Of a stretch of 53,334 nucleotides of DNA, positions 43,041-51,740 are shown piece by piece. Position numbers and translations under genes: made by a program. The first letter of the stretch is position 1. Every line of letters starts with the position of its first letter. The notes beneath the pieces are model-generated. The model saw only the letters and a program-made list of their open reading frames with translations, was not told where the DNA came from and searched no databases. The stretch is from NCBI GenBank assembly GCA_964446115.1, contig CAYUNE010000005.1, forward strand, positions 1 to 53,334, read 5' to 3'. The stretch comes from CAYUNE01 sp964446115. Its GTDB lineage: Bacteria > Desulfobacterota > Desulfobulbia > Desulfobulbales > Desulfobulbaceae.

Positions 43041-46000
43041 CTATCCGTTGACCGCGGCTTTTGCCCGGCGCCGGTTGACCATGAAGTAGAGGACCGGTAC
43101 GGCCATGCGGCTGATGAGCAGGCTGGCGATTTCGCCGAACATGAGCGAGATGGCCAGTCCCTGGAAGATGGGATCAGCCAGGATCACCGAGGCGCCCACC
43201 ACCACGGCCAGAGCAGTAAGCAGCATGGGACGAAAGCGCACCGCGCCGGCCTCGACCACGGCCTCTGCCAGGGGCAGGCCGTGGGAACGGCGCAGTTCGA
43301 TGAAATCCACCAGGATAATGGAGTTGCGGACAACAATGCCGGCCCCGGCCATGAAACCGATCATGGAGGTGGCGGTGAAAAAGGCGCCCAGGGCCCAGTG
43401 GGCCGGCAGGATGCCGATGAGTGAAAAGGGGATGGCCGCCATCACCACCAGGGGCGTCACATAGTCCTTGAACCAGCCGACCATGAGCATGTAGATGAGA
43501 ATCATCACCACGCAGAAGGCCAACCCCAGGTCCCGGAAGACCTCCAGGGTGATATGCCACTCGCCGTCCCACTTCATGGCCGGCTCCGTCATGGTGAAGG
43601 GTTGATTGAGGTTGTAGACCTGCAGCTTGCTTCCCAGGCCGCCGAAATCCGTGGCCCTGAGCCTGGCCAGTTTCCTGTTCATGGCCAGAATGGGATAGAC
43701 CGGGCTCTCCGCGGCACCGGCCACATCACCGGTCACATAGATCACCGGTTTCAGGTTTTTCCGATAAATGGGCTGCTCCACGGGCTGTTCGCTGATCCTG
43801 ACCAGTTCACGCAGGGGTACCAGCGGCGCCCGGGGATCCATGGCCGGCCGCAGGGAGATGTTGAGCAGCTGCTCCACCCGGGCCCGCTTGTCCGGGGGCA
43901 GCCTGAGAATAATGTTGATCTCCTCCTTGTCCCGGGGCTGATGGAAGAGATCGATGGAGAGCCCCTGGAGGCCGATGCGCACCGCCCGGGTTATCTCGCC
44001 CTCGGAAATGGAATGCAGGGCCGCCTTTTCCTTGTCCACGGTGATGACGGTCCTGCTGCGCTCCTCCTCCCGGTACCAGTCCACATCCACCACCCCCTGG
44101 GTGGTGTCAAAGATCTCCTTCACCGCGCGGGCAAGGCGTACACGCGCCTCTTCATCGGGACCGTAGATTTCGGCCACCAGGGTCTGGAGCACGGGGGGAC
44201 CGGGCGGCACCTCGGCCACGGCCACGGCGGCGCCGTACTTTTCGGCAATGGCGGCAATGGCGGGCCGCACTCCCTTGGCAATGTCGTGGCTCCGGCGGTC
44301 ACGCTCATTCTTGGGCAGCAGGTTGACCTGGATATCGGCGACGGTGGGACCCCGGCGCATGAAGTAGTGGCGGACCAGGCCGTTGAAGTTATAGGGCGAG
44401 GCCGTACCCGCGTAGATCTGATAGTTGACCACCTCGGGCTCGTCCCTCACCACCCGGGCCATCTCCAGGGCGACCCTGGTGGTATGCTCCAGGGTGGAAC
44501 CCTCGGGCATATCGAGGATCACCTGGAATTCCGACTTGTTGTCAAAGGGCAGCATCTTTGCCTTGACCAGGCCGAAGTAGACCATGGAACAGGCGCCCAG
44601 CAGCATGCCGATAATGATGACAAAAAAGACAAACCGGGCCGCGGCGCCCGCCAACAGGGGATCCATAATCCGGTGGTAGATCCGGGTGAAAAAATCGTCC
44701 GGGGCCTGGTCTCCGTCGCTTTCGGCGGCGCATTCCAGCTTCTCGGCGGTGGAGCCGGAGGTGCAGTGATTTTTCAGGATGCGCACCGCCGCCCAGGGAG
44801 TCACGGAAAAGGCGATGAGCATGGAGATGAGCATGGCTGCCGATGCCCCCACCGGAATGGGCCGCATGTACGGCCCCATGAGGCCGCCCACGAAGGCCAT
44901 GGGCAGGATGGCGGCGATCACCGCCCAGGTGGCGAGGATGGTCGGGTTGCCCACCTCGGCCACCGCCTCCAGCGCCACTCGGCTCAGGGGCTTGCGCTCG
45001 GCACCGGGCAGCCGCATGTGACGGACGATGTTTTCCACTACCACAATGGCGTCATCCACCAGGATGCCGATGGAGAAGATGAGGGCAAAGAGGGTGATGC
45101 GGTTCAGGGTGTAGCCGTAGAGGTAAAAGAGCAGCAGGGTAAGGGCCAGGGTGGAGGGGATGGCCAGCATGACGATAATCGACTCCCGCCATCCCAGGAA
45201 AAAGAGGATGAGCACGGCAACGCCGAAGACGGCAATGCCCATGTGCAGAAGCAGTTCGTTGGATTTTTCCGCCGCGGTCTCGCCGTAATCCCGGGTGACG
45301 CTCACCTGGATATCGTCGGGAATCAGCCGGCCCTTCAGGCTTTCCACTTTTTCCAGCACCGTTTCCACCACATGCACGGCATTGGCGCCGGGTCGTTTGG
45401 CCACGGACAGGGTGACGGCCGCCTCCTCGGAAGCGCCGGCACCGCGGCCGAAGAGCACATAGTCGCCGGGCTCCTCCGGGCCGTCGACGATCTCCGCCAC
45501 CTCGTCGAGATAGACCGGATTGCCGCCGTAGACGCCGACCACGATGCGGCCGATCTCCCGGGCCGAGGAGAGAAAGGTACCGGTCTGCAGGGTAACCTCC
45601 CGATCCAGGGAGCGGAGAATACCGGTGCGGTCCTGGCGGTTGGCCTCCTGCAGGCGGGGGATGAGCTCGGCGACGCTGAGATTGCGGGCCGCCAGTTTGA
45701 GCGGATCGAAGAGGATCCGCACCTGCCGGCGGCTGCCGCCGATGAGATTGGTCTCCGCCACCTCGAAGATCGACTTGATCTCGTCATCCACCTGGGCGGC
45801 CAGGCGGCGCAGGGTATAGTGATCGTAGGCGGCGGAGTGGAAGGTAAGGGCGAGAATGGGCACATCGTCGATGGTGTGGGGCTTGATGAGCGGCGGCGAG
45901 ACCCCGTGGGGAATGCGGTCGAAGTTGGTTTGCAGCTTCTGGTTAAGCCGGACAATGGAGGTCTCCAGATCCTCGCCCACATAGAAACGGGCCACCAGCA

Positions 46001-46298
46001 GACTTTTGCCGGCCATGGAGGTTGAATAGATATACTCGACGCCGGGCAGCTCGTAGAGCAGTTTTTCCATGGGGATGGAGATGCGTTCCTCCACCTCGCG
46101 GGGAGTGGCGCCGGGCATGGCCACCAGGACGTCGATCATCGGCACCTTGATCTGCGGCTCCTCCTCGCGGGGCAGCAGAGAAACCGCCATCAGCCCCAGC
46201 AGCAGGGAGGCGACCACCAGGATAACGGTGAGTTTGGAGTCGATAAAGGCCGCGGCCAGCCGTCCGGCGAAACCGGGATGAAATTCCGTCTCGTTCAT
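43041..46298 (-). CDS. RND efflux pump permease
   Basis: This 1085-residue inner-membrane proton-driven exporter of the AcrB/MdtF-like superfamily has 12 membrane segments in two halves, each with a large periplasmic loop. The N-terminal TM is followed by REEEPQIKVPMIDVLVAMPG, the porter domain has PGATPREVEERISIPMEKLL, and the TM4 proton-relay aspartates are in GILVDDAIVVVENIVRHM. The closing segment AGAGIVVRNSIILVDFIELR is the repeat counterpart. The substrate cannot be named; sequence features match the general HAE1-like rather than the heavy-metal type. It starts 4 bases after the adaptor stop. Confidence 0.93.
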   Translation of the reverse strand: MNETEFHPGFAGRLAAAFIDSKLTVILVVASLLLGLMAVSLLPREEEPQIKVPMIDVLVAMPGATPREVEERISIPMEKLLYELPGVEYIYSTSMAGKSLLVARFYVGEDLETSIVRLNQKLQTNFDRIPHGVSPPLIKPHTIDDVPILALTFHSAAYDHYTLRRLAAQVDDEIKSIFEVAETNLIGGSRRQVRILFDPLKLAARNLSVAELIPRLQEANRQDRTGILRSLDREVTLQTGTFLSSAREIGRIVVGVYGGNPVYLDEVAEIVDGPEEPGDYVLFGRGAGASEEAAVTLSVAKRPGANAVHVVETVLEKVESLKGRLIPDDIQVSVTRDYGETAAEKSNELLLHMGIAVFGVAVLILFFLGWRESIIVMLAIPSTLALTLLLFYLYGYTLNRITLFALIFSIGILVDDAIVVVENIVRHMRLPGAERKPLSRVALEAVAEVGNPTILATWAVIAAILPMAFVGGLMGPYMRPIPVGASAAMLISMLIAFSVTPWAAVRILKNHCTSGSTAEKLECAAESDGDQAPDDFFTRIYHRIMDPLLAGAAARFVFFVIIIGMLLGACSMVYFGLVKAKMLPFDNKSEFQVILDMPEGSTLEHTTRVALEMARVVRDEPEVVNYQIYAGTASPYNFNGLVRHYFMRRGPTVADIQVNLLPKNERDRRSHDIAKGVRPAIAAIAEKYGAAVAVAEVPPGPPVLQTLVAEIYGPDEEARVRLARAVKEIFDTTQGVVDVDWYREEERSRTVITVDKEKAALHSISEGEITRAVRIGLQGLSIDLFHQPRDKEEINIILRLPPDKRARVEQLLNISLRPAMDPRAPLVPLRELVRISEQPVEQPIYRKNLKPVIYVTGDVAGAAESPVYPILAMNRKLARLRATDFGGLGSKLQVYNLNQPFTMTEPAMKWDGEWHITLEVFRDLGLAFCVVMILIYMLMVGWFKDYVTPLVVMAAIPFSLIGILPAHWALGAFFTATSMIGFMAGAGIVVRNSIILVDFIELRRSHGLPLAEAVVEAGAVRFRPMLLTALAVVVGASVILADPIFQGLAISLMFGEIASLLISRMAVPVLYFMVNRRRAKAAVNG

Positions 46299-46301
46299 GA
46301 C

Positions 46302-47330
46302 CTATTGCACCGCCTCGATGGGTTGACCGCTCACCAGCAGAGTGTTGTTGTCGACAATGATCTCCTCACCCGGCCGCAATCCGGCCAGAATCTCCACCCG
46401 GTCTCCATCCCGCCCTCCGGTGCGAACCAGTCGCAGCACGGCACGGCCCTCTTCCAGGACAAACACCTTGTCCATCTGGCCGGCGGCAACCACGGCACCG
46501 GCCGGAACCAGCAGGGTAGTCGCCGGTTCCACCGGCAGCACCACCCGGGCGAACTGCCCGGTGCGCAGGGCGGCATTGCTTTCCAGGTCGATCTTCACCG
46601 GTGCGGTGCGGGAAAGGGGATCGGCGGCGGGCGCGATCTCGGCAACGGTTCCGGAGACCGTGGCCCGGGCCGCCGGGATGTGCACGGTGAGGCGGTCGCC
46701 CTTGCCGAGCAGGGCAATGAGGGATTCCGGCACTCCGGTGACCGCCTGCAGGCGGGAGTCGTTTTCCAGCTTGATCAGCGGGGTTCCGGGAGTGGCGAGG
46801 TCGCCGCTCGTCACCAGTTTACGGGTGATTACACCGGCAAAGGGCGCCCGAATGGTCGTGTAGCCCAGCATGGTCCTGGCCTCCTCAAAAGCGGCCCGGG
46901 CCACGGCAAGCATATCCTCCATGTTTTTCACCGTTTCCCGGGTGGCGGCGCTGCGCTTGAGCAACTTTCTCTCCCGGGCGAGGTTGCGTTCGGCCTGGGC
47001 CAGTTGGGCCTGGGCCTGCCGCACCCGTGCCGAAATTTCCTCGGCACTGATCTTGAGCAGGAGATCCCCCTTGTTCACCCGCATGCCCAGCACCACCGGC
47101 AGCTCGGTGATGGTGCCGGTCACCTTGGCGGCAACGGCTGCCTGCTGAACCGCCTGGATGGTGGCCACCAGTTCCACCTGGGGTCGGGTTCTGGTCAGAC
47201 TCACCGTCTGCACATGGGCCTTGACGGGGGGCAGTGGCGGAGGTTGTTCATGCTCCTTTTCCGCCTGAACCGCAGGGAGACAAAGAAAAAAAATCATTGC
47301 GAAGAAGGTTGCGGGGATGGCTGTTTTCAT
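46302..47330 (-). CDS. RND efflux periplasmic adaptor (membrane fusion protein)
   Basis: This 342-residue periplasmic adaptor links the RND permease with the outer-membrane channel. It has an N-terminal signal/anchor (MKTAIPATFFAMIFFLCLPA), a lipoyl/barrel-sandwich half motif VAAKVTGTITELPVVLGMRV, a coiled-coil hairpin (RVRQAQAQLAQAERNLARER), the returning half RAPFAGVITRKLV and a beta-barrel domain. Gene order tolC-adaptor-permease supports a tripartite pump. No Shine-Dalgarno is obvious. Confidence 0.92.
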   Translation of the reverse strand: MKTAIPATFFAMIFFLCLPAVQAEKEHEQPPPLPPVKAHVQTVSLTRTRPQVELVATIQAVQQAAVAAKVTGTITELPVVLGMRVNKGDLLLKISAEEISARVRQAQAQLAQAERNLARERKLLKRSAATRETVKNMEDMLAVARAAFEEARTMLGYTTIRAPFAGVITRKLVTSGDLATPGTPLIKLENDSRLQAVTGVPESLIALLGKGDRLTVHIPAARATVSGTVAEIAPAADPLSRTAPVKIDLESNAALRTGQFARVVLPVEPATTLLVPAGAVVAAGQMDKVFVLEEGRAVLRLVRTGGRDGDRVEILAGLRPGEEIIVDNNTLLVSGQPIEAVQ

Positions 47331-47386
47331 ACCGGTATGTAGCTGGAATAATTTTTGGACGTCAATGGATAATCAATGGATAAGGT

Positions 47387-48709
47387 TTACTCGAACTGCG
47401 CCAGGCCAGCGGCGCGGCGCAGATCGGCTATGGCCACGCAGCGGGCTATCCTGGCGGAGAGATGATGCAGACGGGCATCGGTGAGCCGGTTTTCCACCTC
47501 AATGAGGTCGGAGGAGAGAATGACCCCCTCCTTGAACTGTTCCCGAGACAGGCGGCCGTTTTCCTCCGCCTGCTCCACCATCTTGGCGGTGACCTGGATG
47601 CGTTCCTCGGCCTGCCGCAGGGCCAGCTGCGCCTGCTGAATCTCGTAATTAAAGCCCAGTTTCATCTTGCGAAGCTGCGCCCTGATTTCAGCAACCCGGG
47701 CCTCTGCCCGGGCGATTTCGGCCCGGGTACGGTGGCCGTTATAGAGGGTATAGTTTACCTTCACACCGGCCATCCAGGAATGACCGAACCCCTGATCAAA
47801 CTCCAGACCCTGATCAAACCGGTAGGAGGCAAAGAGGTCGGCCGTGGGCCCGTCACCGCGCCGGGCCGCCTGCAGACGGGCGCGGGCGGCGTCCAGCAGC
47901 TTCTGCAGCCGAAGAATTTCCGGCCGCTTGTCATAAGAGGGGTTTTCCGGGATCACCTGCTGCAGCCGGCAAGCGGGATTGATCTCAACCGGCCCCTGTT
48001 CCAGTCCCAGCAGATTGAGAAAAGCGCGCCGCGCCAGCTCCAGGCCGTGGCGGGCGGTGATCAGGTCATCGGCCGCCCGGGATTTCTGAACCTCCAGGCT
48101 GAGCAGGTCCGCCTTGAGCAGATCACCGGCCTCATAACGGGCCTGGGCGGTCTGCAGGGAAAGGTCGATGGCCTTGAGCGCCGATTCCCGGGCCTGGACA
48201 TTTTCCCGGGCCCGCATAATGGCGTAGAAACTCCTCACCACCTCGAAGGAAAGCGTCAGAAAGACCTCCTGCTTTCCGGTAAGAGCCGCCTGGGCGGCAG
48301 CCTGGGCCGCCTTCACCCCCGCCGCCGCAACGCCGCCGTCGTAGAAACGGTAGCGGGCCGACAGGGTCAGGTTGATATCATCACTGGTGCCCGGATCGTT
48401 GAAGTCGATCTCCCGGGTGAAAGAACCCTGGTTGAGGATATTGCCGAAGGAGTGCATGGGCGTGTTGGTGCGGCTATAGCCCGCGTCGACGCCGACCCAG
48501 GGTGCATCGGCTGCCGAAGCGGCCCGGACCGCGGCCCGGGCCGCGGCGATTCGCTGCCGGGCGGCCTCCACATCCGGACTGTTTTCAAGGGCAAAATCAA
48601 TGGCCCGGCGCACGGTCCAGGGCTTCGATGCCGCGGTAACGCCGGCGGCGGAGGCGCCGGTCAACAGAACAAGGGCGAGCAGGGAGCAAAAAAGTCGGAA
48701 ACAGGTCAT
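47387..48709 (-). CDS. TolC-family outer membrane efflux protein
   Basis: This 440-residue outer-membrane channel protein has a signal peptide (about 1-22, CSLLALVLLTGASA) and two OEP repeats. The first has KPWTVRRAIDFALENSPDVE and VDAGYSRTNTP; the second has QGFGHSWMAGVKVNYTLYNG and the helical stretch ending DARLHHLSARI. I used ATG 48709, directly before the signal peptide; a GTG at 48748 would add 13 residues. Neither has a clear ribosome site. It is the first gene of the four-gene efflux operon. Confidence 0.9.
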   Translation of the reverse strand: MTCFRLFCSLLALVLLTGASAAGVTAASKPWTVRRAIDFALENSPDVEAARQRIAAARAAVRAASAADAPWVGVDAGYSRTNTPMHSFGNILNQGSFTREIDFNDPGTSDDINLTLSARYRFYDGGVAAAGVKAAQAAAQAALTGKQEVFLTLSFEVVRSFYAIMRARENVQARESALKAIDLSLQTAQARYEAGDLLKADLLSLEVQKSRAADDLITARHGLELARRAFLNLLGLEQGPVEINPACRLQQVIPENPSYDKRPEILRLQKLLDAARARLQAARRGDGPTADLFASYRFDQGLEFDQGFGHSWMAGVKVNYTLYNGHRTRAEIARAEARVAEIRAQLRKMKLGFNYEIQQAQLALRQAEERIQVTAKMVEQAEENGRLSREQFKEGVILSSDLIEVENRLTDARLHHLSARIARCVAIADLRRAAGLAQFE

Positions 48710-48868
48710 GGGATGATCGAAAAACGGATGGATTTTAAGAGTTGTCACCGAAAGATGAACAGCAGTTCAATATCCGTACCTTATGCCATGGGGGCGGAAT
48801 GTCAAGGGGTGAGGAGTGAATCCACAATTATCTTGACAAGCCCGGCATCATAGCTGTTGTATGGAGAT

Positions 48869-49633
48869 ATGCATCCCGGGAACATCACCGCTCAACCGCT
48901 CGTCTGCCTATCCATCGTCAGCCACGGCCAGGGAGACCTGGTGGCATCGCTGCTGACTTCCATCCAGCGTCACTGCGGCACCTATCGGCTGGAAACGGTT
49001 ATCACCCTCAACATCGAAGAAGACCTTCCCTGCTGCGCCAACCGGTCGGCATTTCCCCTGACGATCCGCAAAAACAGCAGAATCAAGGGATTTGGGGAAA
49101 ACCACAACAGCGCTTTCAACAAAAACTGCAGGGCGGACTATTTCTGCGTTCTCAATCCCGATATCCGCTTTCTCTCCAACCCCTTTCCAGCCCTTCTTGA
49201 AACACTCGCGGATCCGGGAATCGGTGTTGTCGGCCCCAGCCTGGTGGACTCGGGCAACCGGTTGCAGGACAGCATGCGAAAATTCCCCACTCCCATGGAG
49301 ATTCTCTTCCGCAGGCTGAAAAAAAGCCGGGCTCACAACTTCCCGGTTGCCGGCAACATCACCTACCCCGACTGGATCGCCGGCATGTTCATGCTCTTTC
49401 CCAGCCGGATCTTTGCCTCCCTGGGCGGGTTTGACGAGGGCTACTTCATGTACTGCGAGGATGCGGATATCTGCATGCGTTTACGCCGGCTCAACCTGCG
49501 CACCGCCTGCAGGGGCGACGTCACCGCCATCCATGACCCGCGCCGGGAAAGTCATCGCCGCTTCCCCCACTTCCTCTGGCATGTGCGCAGCCTCAGCCGA
49601 TTCTTTCGCCGGTGGCATGGATATCAAGGCTGA
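48869..49633 (+). CDS. Family 2 glycosyltransferase
   Basis: This 254-residue enzyme has a GT-A fold: LSIVSHGQGDLVASLL at the start, ENHNSAFNKNCRADYFCVLNPDIRF with the metal-binding D-x-D-like NPD, and YPDWIAGMFMLFPSRIFASLGGFDEGYFMYCEDADICMRLRR containing the acceptor-site ED. It resembles rhamnosyltransferase-like members that build cell-surface glycans, but the sugar is unknown. ATG 48869 has GGAG close by; a TTG at 48857 is possible. TTGACA at 48833 with TTGTAT at 48857 could be a promoter that makes the mRNA nearly leaderless. It is divergent from the efflux operon and ends before a strong terminator. Confidence 0.85.
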   Translation: MHPGNITAQPLVCLSIVSHGQGDLVASLLTSIQRHCGTYRLETVITLNIEEDLPCCANRSAFPLTIRKNSRIKGFGENHNSAFNKNCRADYFCVLNPDIRFLSNPFPALLETLADPGIGVVGPSLVDSGNRLQDSMRKFPTPMEILFRRLKKSRAHNFPVAGNITYPDWIAGMFMLFPSRIFASLGGFDEGYFMYCEDADICMRLRRLNLRTACRGDVTAIHDPRRESHRRFPHFLWHVRSLSRFFRRWHGYQG

Positions 49634-49701
49634 TTTTAAGGTGAACCCGGGCTGCACCGGGACGACGCGGAAGGCCAAGGCGGGGAAAAAGCCGAAACGA
49701 C

Positions 49702-49734
49702 AAAACCCCGGAGGGTAATTCCTCCGGGGTTTTG
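49702..49734. terminator. Strong bidirectional intrinsic terminator
   Basis: AAAACCCCGGAGG and CCTCCGGGGTTTT form a perfect 13-bp stem around a 6-base loop, with the T-run on the + strand and the A-run giving a T-run on the - strand. It sits between the glycosyltransferase gene and the tRNA-Asn gene and would end transcription from both. Confidence 0.85.
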
Positions 49735-49771
49735 CGGTAAGATAAACCGCCGGTCGGGGCGGATTGATTTC

Positions 49772-49847
49772 TGGCTCCTCGGGAGGGACTCGAACCCCCG
49801 ACAGGGTGGTTAACAGCCACCTGCTCTACCAGCTGAGCTACCGAGGA
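49772..49847 (-). tRNA. tRNA-Asn (GTT)
   Basis: This 76-base gene on the - strand folds as a full cloverleaf: acceptor TCCTCGG with CCGAGGA, D arm GCTC...GAGC, anticodon stem GGTGG/CCACC with loop CTGTTAA (anticodon GTT), T arm with GTTCGAGTC, and an encoded 3' CCA. Confidence 0.96.
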
Positions 49848-49951
49848 AGAGACGTGTGGTCGGCAACGATACGACGCTGCTCAACACGGAGACATTATTT
49901 TGTAGCACAGGCCTTGATCGGCGTCAAGAAAAACCTGAAACCAACCCGTCT

Positions 49952-50040
49952 CGTAACCGACCACAGGAGATGCACCCCGGAGCTATATCATATTCCAAAC
50001 CGTAATCGGTCCCAGGCTCCGTGACCCGGCCGTCCATGGC
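49952..50040 (+). repeat. Degenerate palindromic-repeat copy between the two tRNA genes
   Basis: CTATATCATATTCCAAACCG, then TAATCGGTCCCAGG, aligns with the arm downstream of htpG (TATATCATACTTCCCAACCG, then TAATTGATCACAGG). GTAACCGACCACAGG at 49953 is a second fragment. The remaining parts of the 356-base gap (49848-50203) show no gene. Confidence 0.5.
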
Positions 50041-50203
50041 AAACAACACGGCAGGCGGCACCGGGACGGGTCGGCAGCATGGTTAGCCGCCGGGAAATGA
50101 GCGGTTCCGAAAAAAGGGTTGCCAATCAGCGGTCAATCCGCTATTTCTACAAATTTTCGGTCAGCAGCAAGAATATGCCGGAACATCCACCGACCCGGAC
50201 AAT

Positions 50204-50281
50204 CGGGGCGTAGCGCAGCCTGGTTAGCGCGCCTGCCTTGGGAGCAGGAGGTCGCAGGTTCGAATCCTGCCGCCCCGACCA
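50204..50281 (+). tRNA. tRNA-Pro (TGG)
   Basis: This 78-base gene has acceptor CGGGGCG/CGCCCCG, D arm GCGC...GCGC, anticodon stem CCTGC/GCAGG with loop CTTGGGA (anticodon TGG), T arm GCAGG-TTCGAAT-CCTGC, and an encoded CCA. A T-rich run follows. The AT-rich accessory region begins a few hundred bases downstream, so this 3' end is a candidate integration site; I found no repeat of it inside the window. Confidence 0.96.
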
Positions 50282-50357
50282 TTTTTCTTTTCGCAAAAAC
50301 TTCTCATTTCTATTCGGCCTCTATTTCTCATCAGGCTGCTCGGCAGCTTCTTGACCC

Positions 50358-50425
50358 AACCGATCACTGTCATACTTCCAAACCGTAATGCGTCGCTGCT
50401 GCGGCAGATTTGCACGATCTCTTCC
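50358..50425 (+). repeat. Degenerate palindromic-repeat copy after tRNA-Pro
   Basis: TCATACTTCCAAACCGTAAT and GCGGCAGATTTGCACGATCT match the family arm (TCATACTTCCCAACCGTAAT; GCCGCAGATTTGCCTCAATC). The hairpin core is not preserved. The rest of 50282-50645 has no gene I can support. Confidence 0.5.
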
Positions 50426-50645
50426 CCCTCCCGACTGGACCACCTCTTGATCACCTGGCGACCACGCCTGCCCTGCCGCAGATGTTGAGGTGGGCACGGT
50501 TCAACATTTCGGAAAATAAAGGACCTTTTTCGTCAGTTGCAAACAATTTCTCCCAACACCCCTGTTACCCGGAAAATTTAATGGGAAACCAAAGGCGTTG
50601 CAAAATTATTATCCTGTAATAAGAGGTGGCCCCAATTGTTCGGAC

Positions 50646-50807
50646 AGCTTGGCGGCAACCAACGTTGTGGAAAAGGAATATGAAGCCATCCGCCGCCATG
50701 AGCGGTCCGGTCGACCGTTGGGTGATAATGATTTTATATCACGGCTCAAGAAGCAGACAGGCCGCATCCTCAAAAGGCGGAAACCGGGTCTGAAAAAGAA
50801 GAGTTAG
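50646..50807 (+). pseudogene. 3' fragment of a REP-associated tyrosine transposase
   Basis: Only the C-terminal 50 or so residues remain in frame (NVVEKEYEAIRRHERSGRPL to LKKKS). They are about 95 percent identical at DNA level to the end of the transposase relic at 51741-52298. The sequence 5' of 50646 does not match, so this is a truncated copy. The conserved GTGTCCCC end motif follows the stop. Confidence 0.8.
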
Positions 50808-50824
50808 GTATGGTGTCCCCAGAA
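50646..50824 (+). repeat. Direct repeat, left copy (transposase 3' end)
   Basis: This 179-base segment matches 52137-52315 with roughly eight differences, counted by eye. The two copies flank the RHH/PIN operon in the same orientation. Confidence 0.85.
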
Positions 50825-50828
50825 TTGT
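50812..50828 (+). repeat. Inverted repeat, left end of the toxin-antitoxin unit
   Basis: GGTGTCCCCAGAATTGT is the reverse complement, with one mismatch, of the 17 bases at 51675-51691. GTGTCCCC motifs of this type usually flank REP-associated transposase genes. Confidence 0.75.
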
Positions 50829-50897
50829 GGCAAATACTCGAAATGAACGACAAATCAGCTAGATGGAATCAAAATTTAGATCTTGTAAAACCTTAAA

Positions 50898-50926
50898 TTG
50901 ACAAACTTGCCACCCTGCCGTATATT
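50898..50926 (+). promoter_or_regulatory. Sigma-70 promoter of the RHH/PIN operon
   Basis: TTGACA (50898-50903), a 17-base spacer and TATATT (50921-50926) lie 42 bases before the antitoxin start. TATATTATATTCTAA over the -10 is AT-palindromic and could serve as antitoxin operator for autorepression, which is usual in such operons but inferred here. Confidence 0.65.
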
Positions 50927-50967
50927 ATATTCTAAACAGTCCGTCATTAGATTTATGGAGGCAAGAT

Positions 50968-51210
50968 ATGAATACAAAATTAACGCTAAGACTTGATGAT
51001 AATTTAATAGCATCAGCTAAAGAATATTCCGCCCGAACTGGCAAGTCAGTATCTAAAATCGTTTCTGATTTTTTCGTAATAATCAAAAATGAAAAATTAA
51101 AAGAAAACAACTCAATCACTCCAACTGTGCAATCTCTGAAAGGTATTTTAAAAGATACTAATGTGTCAAAATCTGATTACAAAAATCATTTAGAAGATAA
51201 ATATTTATGA
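50968..51210 (+). CDS. Ribbon-helix-helix antitoxin (DUF6364-like)
   Basis: This 80-residue protein begins with an RHH pattern (TKLTLRLDDNLIASAKEYSA, RTGKSVSKIVSDFF), which would bind the operator as a dimer. The C-terminal half is Lys/Asn-rich and probably wraps the toxin. GGAGG lies before the ATG. Its stop overlaps the toxin start by four bases (ATGA), so the pair is translationally coupled. Base composition is much more AT-rich than the chromosome to the left, which points to horizontal transfer. Confidence 0.85.
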   Translation: MNTKLTLRLDDNLIASAKEYSARTGKSVSKIVSDFFVIIKNEKLKENNSITPTVQSLKGILKDTNVSKSDYKNHLEDKYL

Positions 51211-51626
51211 AAGTACTTTTTGACACCAATATTCTCTTAGATGTTTTCTTAGATCGAAATCCATTTGCTGACCATGCTTCTTTTTTAATGTCCAAGGTTG
51301 AACAATCAGAGATAAATGGGTTTCTTTGTGCTATAACAGTAACAACAATTCATTACCTATTGTCAAAATACCTTGACAAAAAACAAGCCTTAATGAGCAT
51401 CAATTCTATAATGTCTTTATTTGAGGTAGCTTCTGTTAATCGTATAGTTATTGAAAGTGCATTAAAATCAAAATTTACAGATTTTGAAGATTCAGTTCTG
51501 CATGAATCAGCAAGACACGCAGGGGTCGAATACATTATTACTAGAAACATTAAAGATTTTAAAAAATCAAAAATTCCTGCATTCACACCAACAGAATTCT
51601 TGAGTATACTTGAATCACTTACATGA
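51207..51626 (+). CDS. PIN-domain toxin (VapC-like ribonuclease)
   Basis: This 139-residue PIN protein has the acidic metal-binding set: D6 in LFDTNILLDVFLDR, the middle Glu/Asp region, and the later DFEDSVLHESA followed by YIITRNIKDF. PIN toxins cleave RNA, often tRNA or rRNA. The target here is unknown. It is coupled to the RHH antitoxin upstream and lies inside the inverted-repeat-bounded unit. A 115-base AT-rich gap separates it from the transposase relic. Confidence 0.88.
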   Translation: MKVLFDTNILLDVFLDRNPFADHASFLMSKVEQSEINGFLCAITVTTIHYLLSKYLDKKQALMSINSIMSLFEVASVNRIVIESALKSKFTDFEDSVLHESARHAGVEYIITRNIKDFKKSKIPAFTPTEFLSILESLT

Positions 51627-51674
51627 TATTTAGACCTAGACTAAACACAAGAAAACAAATATACAATTCCGTAT

Positions 51675-51691
51675 ACAATTCCGGGGACACC
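51675..51691 (-). repeat. Inverted repeat, right end of the toxin-antitoxin unit / transposase 5' flank
   Basis: ACAATTCCGGGGACACC pairs with 50812-50828 (16 of 17). Just before it ATACAATTCC occurs twice in tandem (51661 and 51673), an apparent small duplication. Confidence 0.75.
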
Positions 51692-51740
51692 ATATTTAAT
51701 GATAGGCCTTTGATGAATCAAAAGTTAAATTCATTTACAG

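Noticed and set aside
43554..46025. 823-residue + strand frame opposite the RND gene
   Set aside because: His/Gly/Asp-rich antisense frame; the - strand product is clearly an RND permease.
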